Below are positions 1-5,625 of a stretch of 8,498 bases of DNA, one piece after another; the first letter of the stretch is position 1, and every line of letters starts with the position of its first letter. Origin of the DNA: Veillonellaceae bacterium UBA5809 (GTDB taxonomy: Bacteria > Bacillota > Negativicutes > Veillonellales > Dialisteraceae); the NCBI GenBank assembly GCA_002417965.1, contig DIDD01000064.1, positions 7,050 to 15,547 of the forward strand. The letters are read 5' to 3'. Position numbers and translations under genes: made by a program. Under the pieces are notes generated by a model. It ran no database searches. It saw only the letters and a list, made by a program, of their open reading frames with translations, and had not been told where the DNA came from.

Positions 1-1304
1 GCGCCTCTGGTCCGCATGGCTGTAAAAGCTTCGTGTCCCGGCGTATCCAAAAACGTAATTTTCTGATTTTTATATCGGATCTGGTAAGCCCCTATCCGCT
101 GTGTAATTCCCCCCGCTTCATGAGAAGCCACATCGGTAGAGCGGATAGCATCCAAAAGTGTTGTTTTCCCATGGTCCACATGCCCCATGATGGTAACCAC
201 CGGCGGGCGGACCTTCATCATCCGGGGATTATCCGGAGACGGCACAAATACCGTAGGATCCTGTTTGACTTCAGGTTCCAGCAGTGTAATTCCAAATTCA
301 TCTGCCAGAAGAGCCGCTGCATCGGGATCTACATTCTGATTAATGGTGGCCATAATGCCCAGACTCATAAGATGCTTGATAATATCTCCCACATCATGTC
401 CAAATAATGCAGCCAGATCTTTTACTGTAACATTCTGGGGAAGTCTCACTTCCTTAGGCGCTTCAATGGCCGTCGGACGTTTATCAGACAAATGTCTCTT
501 CTTTTTATGCTGTTTCATGGACTGGGCCATAAGAGAAGTCCCCTGGCGTTCTTTTCTGACCTTCTCATAATCTTTCTTGTCCTTTTTACGGTGCGCCGGC
601 TTATCTTTATGCACAGGAGACGGTGCTGATCCAGTGGGCTTTGCCGGTGCGGCGCCCGGTCTGCGGGTAGAAACCGCCGATGTATTCCGTCCTGCGCCTC
701 CATGAAATTGTCCGTTTTTAGTCTCTGAACTTCTATCATGATGGGCAGTTCCCGGTGATGCACTCCGGAAGCTTCTTGTTCCTGATGCTGTACGGCTGTT
801 TCCGCTTGAAGCAGAAGAAGAATTTTCTCTTCTCCCCTGCTCCCTGCTGTGTTCTTTTGATGATTCGGTACGGTTTCTCTCTGTTTTCACCTGAACTGTT
901 TCCTTTTTTCTGATTTCTGTTTCCATCTGATTGTGAGAGCGGACCTGTACAGGCGCTGCAGCCGTCTGTGCAGAAACAGGCGCAGAGTCAGCCGCTTTCT
1001 TTTCTGCTTCTCCCGGATGTGCCTGTACCGCTGGAGCAGACTGCCTGTGCCCCGGTTCTTCCAGCTTTTTTTTCGTCTGCGGACGTCCCTGCTGATCAAA
1101 TCTGACCGTGCGCATTCCACTGCGGCGGAATTTCTTTTTTTCCTCCTGGGGTGTCATTTCACGGTCCAAAATTTCCTTAGCATTTTGATCCACGCTGTTA
1201 AAGTTGCTCTTCACTTCTATATTGTTCTTTTTCAATATATCGATAATCTCCTCACTTGTTCTGGAATAGAACTTTGCCAGTTCATAGATTCTATATTTCT
1301 GCAT
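1..1304 (-). CDS. infB: Translation initiation factor IF2, N-terminal part (cut by window edge)
   Basis: IF2 is the GTPase that places initiator fMet-tRNA on the 30S subunit and promotes 50S joining. The window holds 434 complete codons plus two bases; the rest of the G domain and the fMet-tRNA-binding domains lie beyond base 1. The ATG at 1302-1304 follows an AGGAGG six bases upstream. Residues 1-45 form a first small IF2_N domain (YELAKFYSRTSEEI). Residues about 55-285 are a basic, Ser/Ala/Pro-rich, low-complexity linker with lysine clusters. A second IF2_N domain occupies about 288-340 (NVTVKDLAALFGHDV). The G domain then shows the P-loop GHVDHGKTT at 374-382, switch I GGITQ at 398-402 and DTPGHEAF at 420-427, ending at MRTRG. 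It is the last visible gene of the rimP-nusA-rnpM-ylxQ-infB operon, starting ten bases after the ylxQ stop. Identification is certain; only the C-terminus is unseen. Confidence 0.98.
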   Translation of the reverse strand, partial: MQKYRIYELAKFYSRTSEEIIDILKKNNIEVKSNFNSVDQNAKEILDREMTPQEEKKKFRRSGMRTVRFDQQGRPQTKKKLEEPGHRQSAPAVQAHPGEAEKKAADSAPVSAQTAAAPVQVRSHNQMETEIRKKETVQVKTERNRTESSKEHSREQGRRENSSSASSGNSRTASGTRSFRSASPGTAHHDRSSETKNGQFHGGAGRNTSAVSTRRPGAAPAKPTGSAPSPVHKDKPAHRKKDKKDYEKVRKERQGTSLMAQSMKQHKKKRHLSDKRPTAIEAPKEVRLPQNVTVKDLAALFGHDVGDIIKHLMSLGIMATINQNVDPDAAALLADEFGITLLEPEVKQDPTVFVPSPDNPRMMKVRPPVVTIMGHVDHGKTTLLDAIRSTDVASHEAGGITQRIGAYQIRYKNQKITFLDTPGHEAFTAMRTRG

Positions 1305-1310
1305 ACGCAG

Positions 1311-1317
1311 CCTCCTA
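1311..1317 (-). promoter_or_regulatory. infB ribosome binding site fused to ylxQ stop codon
   Basis: On the minus strand the sequence reads TAGGAGG: the TAG stop of the L7Ae-family gene (1315-1317) shares bases with the AGGAGG Shine-Dalgarno of infB (1311-1316). The spacer to the ATG is six bases. Ribosomes ending ylxQ stop directly on the infB loading site, which favours termination-reinitiation coupling (inference). It also fixes the infB start. Confidence 0.85.
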
Positions 1318-1638
1318 TCTCCGACAACACAATCCGCTCTTCAGCTTTTGGCTGATAGTTTTGCCAAAGCCGGGATCAGTAATCAGTACGGCTGTACGCG
1401 GTCCCTTCCCCAGGGCATGCCCCAGTTCCTCTTTGTTTCCAAAAATTTCCCATGATATCTGCGCCCGTTCTGCCATATTGACATATGACCTGCGGCTTTC
1501 TTCACTGCTGTCTGCCGCAATCAGAAGCAGACAGCCTGTTTTTTTACCAAGGCCGTCTTTTACCTGCCGGTCTCCGGAAAGCAGACGTCCTGCTTTTCTG
1601 CAGATACCCAAAAGTCCGTATACGGCTGTTTCATTCAT
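1315..1638 (-). CDS. ylxQ: L7Ae/L30e/S12e/Gadd45-family RNA-binding protein (YlxQ, RplGA-like)
   Basis: This 107-residue protein belongs to the small L7Ae-like family found between rnpM/ylxR and infB in Firmicutes. Members share the fold of archaeal L7Ae and B. subtilis YbxF/RplGB, which bind kink-turn RNA. The biological role of YlxQ itself is poorly defined. Visible family features are the N-terminal helix and glycine-containing turn (YGLLGICRKAGRLLSGD, residues 7-23), the strand and acidic-serine turn LLLIAADSS (37-45), and the C-terminal ELGHALGKGPRTAVLIT (71-87). The ATG at 1636-1638 lies inside the end of rnpM, with an eight-base overlap. The only upstream purine run (AAAGG, 1651-1655) is weak and distant, so translation probably depends on coupling with rnpM. 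The length is normal. The family call is firm; the RNA target is unknown. Confidence 0.88.
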   Translation of the reverse strand: MNETAVYGLLGICRKAGRLLSGDRQVKDGLGKKTGCLLLIAADSSEESRRSYVNMAERAQISWEIFGNKEELGHALGKGPRTAVLITDPGFGKTISQKLKSGLCCRR

Positions 1639-1897
1639 GGTGTATAAACGCCTTTAATGATTCATAGATTTCTTTTGACACCGGCCGCTTCAGTGACCTT
1701 TCCAGGCCATGAGATTCATAGGCTTTCTGAAAACAATCCAGGTTATCACATATATAAGCACCGCGTCCTGATTTTTTCCCAGTCCGGTCTACTTCAATTT
1801 CTCCTGAAGGCAACGCCACAATCCTCAGGAGCTCTTTTTTTGATTTCATCTGTTTGCATCCCACACACATACGCATAGGAATTTTTCTGACCTTCAT
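1631..1897 (-). CDS. rnpM: RnpM (YlxR family), RNase P modulator / nucleic-acid-binding protein
   Basis: This 88-residue protein is of the DUF448/YlxR family. In B. subtilis YlxR has been reported to bind the RNase P RNA and modulate RNase P activity, hence RnpM; older work proposed a transcription role. The family signature is complete: MRMCVGCKQMKSK at residues 8-20, a short beta region with VALPSGEIEVD (27-37), and GRGAYIC at 44-50. Four cysteines (C11, C14, C50, C55) are spaced in a way that could bind a metal, which is inference. The ATG at 1895-1897 directly follows the TAA of nusA with no gap, and its GGGGA-type binding site lies in the last codons of nusA. The stop overlaps ylxQ by eight bases. 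The protein is rich in lysine and arginine, as expected for RNA binding. Confidence 0.93.
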   Translation of the reverse strand: MKVRKIPMRMCVGCKQMKSKKELLRIVALPSGEIEVDRTGKKSGRGAYICDNLDCFQKAYESHGLERSLKRPVSKEIYESLKAFIHHE

Positions 1898-3076
1898 TTA
1901 TTTATCCCCTTCGTCAGATACATCTTCCTGATTCTTCGGTGAAGCTGCATTGCTGTTTTCCGGCTCATCGGACTCAATATCCGACAGAATATCTTCACTG
2001 CCTTCATCGGCATCGCCGGAAAATCCCTCGTCCTTAGCCTGCGATTCACTCTTAATATCAATTTTCCAATTCGTTAACTTAGCAGCCAGGCGTGCATTCT
2101 GCCCAGCTTTTCCAATAGCCAGGGAAAGCTGGTAGTCAGGGACAATCACATAAGATGATTTCTCTTCCTCCCAGACAGAAACCGAAATAACCTTGGAAGG
2201 TGACAATGCATTGGCAATATAAACTGCCGGATCTTCATCCCATTTGACAATATCAATCTTCTCGCCGTGAAGTTCGTCCACGATATGCTGTACCCTCTGC
2301 CCCTTGGGGCCTACGCAGGCTCCTACCGGATCCACTTTGTCATCCATGGCGCATACAGCAATCTTCGATCTCGATCCTGCCTCTCTCACAACGGATTTCA
2401 GTTCGACTACCCCGCTGTAAATTTCAGGCACTTCCAGCTCAAACAGCCGTTTAAGAAGACCCGGATGAGTTCTGGATAGAATAATCTGCGGTCCCTTCGT
2501 GGTTTTCCGAACCTCTAAAATATAACATTTAATAGAATCATTAGATGAAAATTCTTCTCCTGGTATCTGCTCCGCAAAGGGAAGAATTCCCTCAACCCTT
2601 CCCAAATCGACATAAATCGTGCGGGATTCATTCCATTTTACCGTACCTGTGATAATATCTCCCTCACGCCCTGAAAACTCATCATAAATGACCCCCCGTT
2701 CTGCTTCCTTTAATTTTTGAATCATTACCTGCTTCGCCGTCTGGGCGGCCATACGTCCAAAATTTTTAGGAGTCACTTCAGTTTGAAGAATATCTCCGGC
2801 CTCGTAGGAAGAATGAACTTTTTTTGCCTCTTCCAAAGAAATCTCATTCGATGCATTTTCCGAATCCGGATCCACCGTCTCTACCACATTTTTTTCTGCA
2901 TAAATATGATAATCGCCCGTTTTCCTGTCTATTGTTACCGATGTATTGGCATTGCTGCCTGTTTCCCGCTTGTAGGCTGTCAGAAGAACCGTTTCCAATG
3001 CGTTAAATATAATATCTTCCGGAACATTTTTCTCCTTCACCAGAAAATCAACAGCCTGCAGTAATTGTTCGTTCAC
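1898..3076 (-). CDS. nusA: Transcription termination/antitermination factor NusA
   Basis: NusA binds RNA polymerase and nascent RNA to modulate pausing, intrinsic termination and antitermination. The 392-residue protein has the standard order: N-terminal RNAP-binding domain (about 1-130), S1 domain (about 136-200, GDIITGTVKW), KH1 with GPKG at 256-259 (DPVGACVGPKGQRV), and KH2 with IGKAG at 321-325. It lacks the acidic repeat domains of E. coli NusA. Instead residues about 346-392 form an apparently disordered, strongly acidic tail. This makes it somewhat longer than B. subtilis NusA, which from memory is about 370 residues. The start is GTG (3074-3076), supported by AGGGAGG seven bases upstream, and it begins 16 bases after rimP ends. 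The stop TAA abuts the rnpM ATG. A leader hairpin upstream of rimP may let NusA regulate this operon. Confidence 0.98.
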   Translation of the reverse strand: MNEQLLQAVDFLVKEKNVPEDIIFNALETVLLTAYKRETGSNANTSVTIDRKTGDYHIYAEKNVVETVDPDSENASNEISLEEAKKVHSSYEAGDILQTEVTPKNFGRMAAQTAKQVMIQKLKEAERGVIYDEFSGREGDIITGTVKWNESRTIYVDLGRVEGILPFAEQIPGEEFSSNDSIKCYILEVRKTTKGPQIILSRTHPGLLKRLFELEVPEIYSGVVELKSVVREAGSRSKIAVCAMDDKVDPVGACVGPKGQRVQHIVDELHGEKIDIVKWDEDPAVYIANALSPSKVISVSVWEEEKSSYVIVPDYQLSLAIGKAGQNARLAAKLTNWKIDIKSESQAKDEGFSGDADEGSEDILSDIESDEPENSNAASPKNQEDVSDEGDK

Positions 3077-3083
3077 CTTTCTG

Positions 3084-3090
3084 CCTCCCT
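3084..3090 (-). promoter_or_regulatory. Ribosome binding site setting the GTG start of nusA
   Basis: AGGGAGG lies in the 16-base rimP-nusA gap, seven bases before the GTG at 3074-3076. No ATG in frame competes nearby, so the GTG start is well supported. Confidence 0.85.
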
Positions 3091-3092
3091 TA

Positions 3093-3557
3093 TCAGAATG
3101 AAAAATGCAGTTTTACCTGCGAAATTTTATCTTTTTCTATAATCTGCTCCTGCCCGTCTTCCCCGGTAAACCGCAGTTTCCCATCAGGGGTAATTCCCTC
3201 AAGGCGGACAGTCATCTCCTTTTGCCCGTTCACAGGAGCAAACAGCCTCACATCTACATCATGCCCCGCATAGCGAACAAAATCCCGGTCTTTTTTTAAT
3301 ACACGGTCCAAACCCGGGGAAGAAACTTCAAGGAGATAATTATCTCCCATAAAATCCGCCTTATCAAGGATCTGTCCGGCTTTTTCACTGATTATCTGGC
3401 AGTCATTAAGATCCACTCCGCCTTCTTTATCGATAAACAGCCGCAGTATCCAATTCCGTTCACGTATATACTCCACATCAACCAGTTCGATATCCGTTCC
3501 CGCCATAAGTCCGGATAACAGTTTTTCCGCTTTTTCTTCAATGTCTTTATGTCCCAT
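3093..3557 (-). CDS. rimP: Ribosome maturation factor RimP
   Basis: RimP acts in 30S subunit assembly, helping S12 join near the central pseudoknot. The protein from the chosen start is 154 residues, a normal length. Residues 1-80 form the N-terminal alpha/beta domain (DIELVDVEY at 22-30, LRLFIDKEGGVDLNDC at 38-53). The hallmark YLLEVSSPGLDR sits at 74-85, and the SH3-like C-terminal domain (about 90-154) includes LEGITPDGKLRF. The reading frame stays open 16 codons further upstream, to an ATG at 3603-3605. That extension would overlap a leader hairpin and adds a non-homologous hydrophobic stretch. I chose the ATG at 3555-3557 because AGGAG lies five bases before it and because the RimP family begins here. 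It is the first gene of the operon, with its own promoter and a leader of roughly 70 bases. Confidence 0.95.
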   Translation of the reverse strand: MGHKDIEEKAEKLLSGLMAGTDIELVDVEYIRERNWILRLFIDKEGGVDLNDCQIISEKAGQILDKADFMGDNYLLEVSSPGLDRVLKKDRDFVRYAGHDVDVRLFAPVNGQKEMTVRLEGITPDGKLRFTGEDGQEQIIEKDKISQVKLHFSF

Positions 3558-3562
3558 AACCA

Positions 3563-3567
3563 CTCCT
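3563..3567 (-). promoter_or_regulatory. Ribosome binding site deciding the rimP start
   Basis: AGGAG is five bases from the ATG at 3555-3557. It argues against the upstream in-frame ATG at 3603-3605, which has no comparable site and overlaps the leader stem. Confidence 0.75.
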
Positions 3568-3581
3568 GTACCACATAACAT

Positions 3582-3606
3582 AAGAAAAAGTGAGCCGAAG
3601 CTCACT
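3582..3606 (-). terminator. Terminator-like hairpin in the rimP-nusA leader (putative attenuator)
   Basis: Minus strand: a perfect seven-base stem AGTGAGC/GCTCACT (3600-3606 with 3589-3595) closes a TTCG loop (3596-3599), that is, a C(UUCG)G tetraloop. It is followed by TTTT, a C, then TT (3588-3582). It lies about 20 bases after the predicted transcription start and about 25 bases before the rimP ATG, so it sits inside the leader rather than at the end of a gene. The short stem and the broken U-run are the properties expected of a weak, NusA-assisted terminator. I see no obvious antiterminator. It could alternatively be a backup terminator for the upstream operon, or only an RNA-stabilising hairpin. 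Confidence 0.65.
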
Positions 3607-3631
3607 CCACAGGAAACTCTATAACACCACT

Positions 3632-3660
3632 ACTATAACACATGTAAAAAAATCTTGCAA
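3632..3660 (-). promoter_or_regulatory. Predicted sigma-A promoter of the rimP-nusA-infB operon
   Basis: The -35 box is TTGCAA (3655-3660), the spacer is 17 bases, and the -10 box is TATAGT (3632-3637), preceded by TG one base upstream (extended -10). The start site should be near 3625, giving a leader of about 70 bases. The spacer contains the seven-T run of the upstream terminator-like hairpin, so terminator and promoter overlap physically. Confidence 0.7.
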
Positions 3661-3680
3661 CCACGTACCCGGGTGTACAA
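3646..3680 (-). terminator. Possible terminator of the polA-coaE-slt-unknown operon
   Basis: Sixteen bases after the stop of the 227-residue gene the minus strand can fold TTGTACACC against GGTTGCAA (3672-3680 with 3655-3662). This pairing includes one bulged C and one G-T wobble, with a nine-base loop. After GA comes a run of seven T (3646-3652). An A-run at 3682-3687 upstream could pair with the T-run and extend the stem. The stem is imperfect, so this is less secure than the terminator behind the tRNA genes. Confidence 0.4.
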
Positions 3681-3695
3681 ATTTTTTGTGTATCT

Positions 3696-4379
3696 CTAAG
3701 AATCTTTTCTGCCCAACTGCATCAAATCTTCTTTCATATGTTTTCTAACTGCATTCTCCAGTTCTTCCGTACTCCGGGCATCATACTGGTGAATAATGAT
3801 AGGCACTCCGTTTTTACGCATTTCTCCATAATACTCATTTCTGTACATATTATAAAAGAACAGAATTCCCGATTTGTCTTCCCTTGATTCATAGGCCGCA
3901 ATAACATAAGATCCATTGAGTCCAAGTACCGGTGCCGAAGGATCAATCACTCTCGTGAAGCCGCAAATGCTCTCCGGATAGACCGACTGATAATTCCACA
4001 TAGTAAATGCATGTCCCCGGACTAAAACAGACACCTTGTCCCTATCAATCAATTCCTTCTGTATATGGCCTGGAAGAAGCTCATCTACTGATTTCTGAAA
4101 AGATAAAAAATCCCCCGTAATCATATCAATGTCAGTCAGAGTAAAAAGACTCAGATCCGTTTTTACCATATAATCCATAGTTTCTTCATCGAAAATAGCT
4201 TGTACTGACCATCCGCATGTTTTCTCTGTATAAGCAAATGCTCTATATATTCCATGATCCTGCACATCTGTCCGGCCTAGACGGTATTCTCCGATTTTTT
4301 CAGGCAATTCCTTTTCTATATTCCAATTCAGAAAAAGCTGACGTCTTTTTTCTCTTTTTTCACTGTCATTTTCTACCAT
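3696..4379 (-). CDS. Uncharacterised soluble protein, 227 residues
   Basis: I do not recognise this family. The protein has no signal peptide, no membrane segment and no familiar nucleotide-binding or metal motif. It begins with a charged stretch (residues 1-30), has a central part with alternating hydrophobic and aromatic segments (GWSVQAIFDEETMDYMV at 56-72, VLVRGHAFTMWNYQSVYP at 118-135), then ILFFYNMYRNEYYGEM (172-187) and a charged C-terminal helix (RSTEELENAVRKHMKEDL, 202-219). The many aromatic residues and apparent strand-turn pattern suggest a compact alpha/beta cytoplasmic domain, which is inference. The ATG at 4377-4379 has AGGAGG ten bases upstream, and the gene starts 14 bases after the lytic transglycosylase. 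It appears to be the last gene of the polA operon. Codon use looks like its neighbours, so I see no sign of recent transfer. Confidence 0.8.
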   Translation of the reverse strand: MVENDSEKREKRRQLFLNWNIEKELPEKIGEYRLGRTDVQDHGIYRAFAYTEKTCGWSVQAIFDEETMDYMVKTDLSLFTLTDIDMITGDFLSFQKSVDELLPGHIQKELIDRDKVSVLVRGHAFTMWNYQSVYPESICGFTRVIDPSAPVLGLNGSYVIAAYESREDKSGILFFYNMYRNEYYGEMRKNGVPIIIHQYDARSTEELENAVRKHMKEDLMQLGRKDS

Positions 4380-4389
4380 TTCACGGATT

Positions 4390-4396
4390 CCTCCTA
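4390..4396 (-). promoter_or_regulatory. Ribosome binding site fused to the transglycosylase stop codon
   Basis: Minus strand reads TAGGAGG: the TAG stop (4394-4396) overlaps the AGGAGG (4390-4395) used by the downstream 227-residue gene, ten bases from its ATG. It is the same arrangement as at the ylxQ-infB junction and supports this gene being genuinely translated. Confidence 0.75.
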
Positions 4397-5002
4397 CTTT
4401 GTCTGGCTGTTTTCTGCCTTAAGCTCCTCTGTACACTGAATAACATGTTTAACAAATTCCCGTGTTTCCGGAAATGGAATGCGGTTGATATCAACAAAAT
4501 CCGGCGGCCACCGGTTCTCCTTCATCCATGAATCCACATTGCCCCGCCCTGCATTATAAGCCGCCAGTGCAAGAACCAGATTTCCATGATATTTATCTAA
4601 AAGATAATAAAGATACCATGCCCCCAATGCTATATTCTGTTTGGGATCATGAAGATTATCTGCCGGGAGACCGCTCTGTTCTGCAATCCATTGTGCTGTA
4701 TCAGGCATAATCTGCATAACCCCCACGGCTCCTGTACGGGATACTGCCTGCGGATTATATTTACTTTCCGTCAGGATCACTGCCTGCAGCAATTCTGGAG
4801 ATATATGAAAGCGGGCAGAATCCTCCTCAATCAGTTTTTGAACCTGGGGATCCGGTTTATATAGACTGACATGGGTAATCAAGATATCAGCTGCGAAAAA
4901 ATACCACAGGCAAAGGACTCCCATAAGGCAGGTGAAAATCTTAACTCCCCCGCGTCCGCAGTCCTTTTTTCTGCGGAGAATGCGGTGCCCCCGGCGTGTC
5001 AT
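4394..5002 (-). CDS. Membrane-anchored lytic transglycosylase (SLT domain, GH23)
   Basis: Enzymes of this family cleave the MurNAc-GlcNAc bond of peptidoglycan with formation of 1,6-anhydro-MurNAc. The 202-residue protein has a basic cytoplasmic start (RRGHRILRRKK), one membrane segment or uncleaved signal anchor (about 21-43), and an extracytoplasmic SLT domain (about 50-195). The hallmark motifs are in order: ILTESKYNP with probable catalytic E79, GAVGVMQIMPDTA (91-103), NIALGAWYLYYLL (123-135), LALAAYNAGRGNV (144-156) and PETREFVKHV (178-187). The start ATG (5000-5002) overlaps the coaE stop as ATGA, with GGGAG ten bases upstream. No substrate-binding LysM or SH3 module is attached. Its position downstream of polA and coaE is probably operon packing rather than a shared pathway. 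It resembles the small SLT proteins of Clostridia; the exact physiological role is unknown. Confidence 0.92.
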   Translation of the reverse strand: MTRRGHRILRRKKDCGRGGVKIFTCLMGVLCLWYFFAADILITHVSLYKPDPQVQKLIEEDSARFHISPELLQAVILTESKYNPQAVSRTGAVGVMQIMPDTAQWIAEQSGLPADNLHDPKQNIALGAWYLYYLLDKYHGNLVLALAAYNAGRGNVDSWMKENRWPPDFVDINRIPFPETREFVKHVIQCTEELKAENSQTK

Positions 5003-5613
5003 AAAGCAGTTTCTCCCAAATTCTTTCTTACAGAAGTCAGCGCTCTGTGCACCTGCTCTGCCGTATTCTCTAAGGAAAGGCTGTTATCAATGACAACATC
5101 TGCATAATTCATCTGATACGGTGTAGGCATCTGACGGGATATACGGCTCATGGCCTCTTGCGGAGAGTAGCCATTTCTAATATACATCCTTTCAATCTGC
5201 TGTTCCAGAGTAGAACAGACTACCCAGATTGACTCAACACGCAGCTGCCATCCGGATTCTATCAAAAGAGGCGCATCAATCACTGCAATCGGATACCCTT
5301 CTTCCTGCAGGCGCCAAAGTCCTTTCTCTGTTTCTCTCCATATAGCCGGATGAATAATTTCATTTAAAGCATGCCGCTTATCTTCCTCCGTGAAAATAAG
5401 CTTGGCCATTTTTTCCCGGTCCAGTGTTCCATCCGTCCGGAAGATTTCGCTGCCAAACACGTCTCTGATTTTATCCATGGTCTGACTGCCCGGTTCTACA
5501 ACCCGCCGGGAAAGCTGATCAGCATCAATAATGGGAATTCCTTCCTGAGAAAGCAGTGCGGAAACTGTACTTTTACCGCTTGCAATGCCCCCGGTAAGCC
5601 CGATCCTATACAT
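4999..5613 (-). CDS. coaE: Dephospho-CoA kinase
   Basis: CoaE catalyses the last step of coenzyme A synthesis, ATP-dependent phosphorylation of the 3'-hydroxyl of dephospho-CoA, in the cytoplasm. The 204-residue length is typical. The P-loop GGIASGKST is at 8-16, the DAD motif at 30-32 (IIDADQLSRRVV), EIIHP at 85-89, DAPLLIESG at 113-121, the arginine-containing lid region RISRQM at 157-162, and ADVVIDN at 171-177. These mark CoaE rather than another P-loop kinase. The ATG at 5611-5613 has GGAGG five bases upstream. The gene begins 12 bases after polA and overlaps the transglycosylase start by four bases. polA-coaE proximity is common in Firmicutes. Confidence 0.97.
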   Translation of the reverse strand: MYRIGLTGGIASGKSTVSALLSQEGIPIIDADQLSRRVVEPGSQTMDKIRDVFGSEIFRTDGTLDREKMAKLIFTEEDKRHALNEIIHPAIWRETEKGLWRLQEEGYPIAVIDAPLLIESGWQLRVESIWVVCSTLEQQIERMYIRNGYSPQEAMSRISRQMPTPYQMNYADVVIDNSLSLENTAEQVHRALTSVRKNLGETAL

Positions 5614-5625
5614 AATTTCCTCCGT

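Noticed and set aside
33..1355. Several plus-strand open frames opposite infB
   Set aside because: They are compositional shadows on the antisense strand of a gene with clear IF2 motifs. They lack ribosome binding sites and have low-quality, Cys/Arg/Phe-rich translations.
3558..3605. N-terminal extension of RimP by 16 codons to an upstream ATG
   Set aside because: It overlaps the leader hairpin and adds a hydrophobic stretch foreign to RimP. The downstream ATG has the proper AGGAG site and matches the family start.
3661..3680. CCCGGG-centred near-palindrome as a repressor operator
   Set aside because: The symmetry breaks after eight bases, and the same bases are better explained as part of the terminator-like hairpin. 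I list this only as an alternative.
4871..5107. Plus-strand open frame of 78 codons opposite the transglycosylase-coaE junction
   Set aside because: It is antisense to motif-bearing genes, with no ribosome binding site and a composition typical of a shadow frame.
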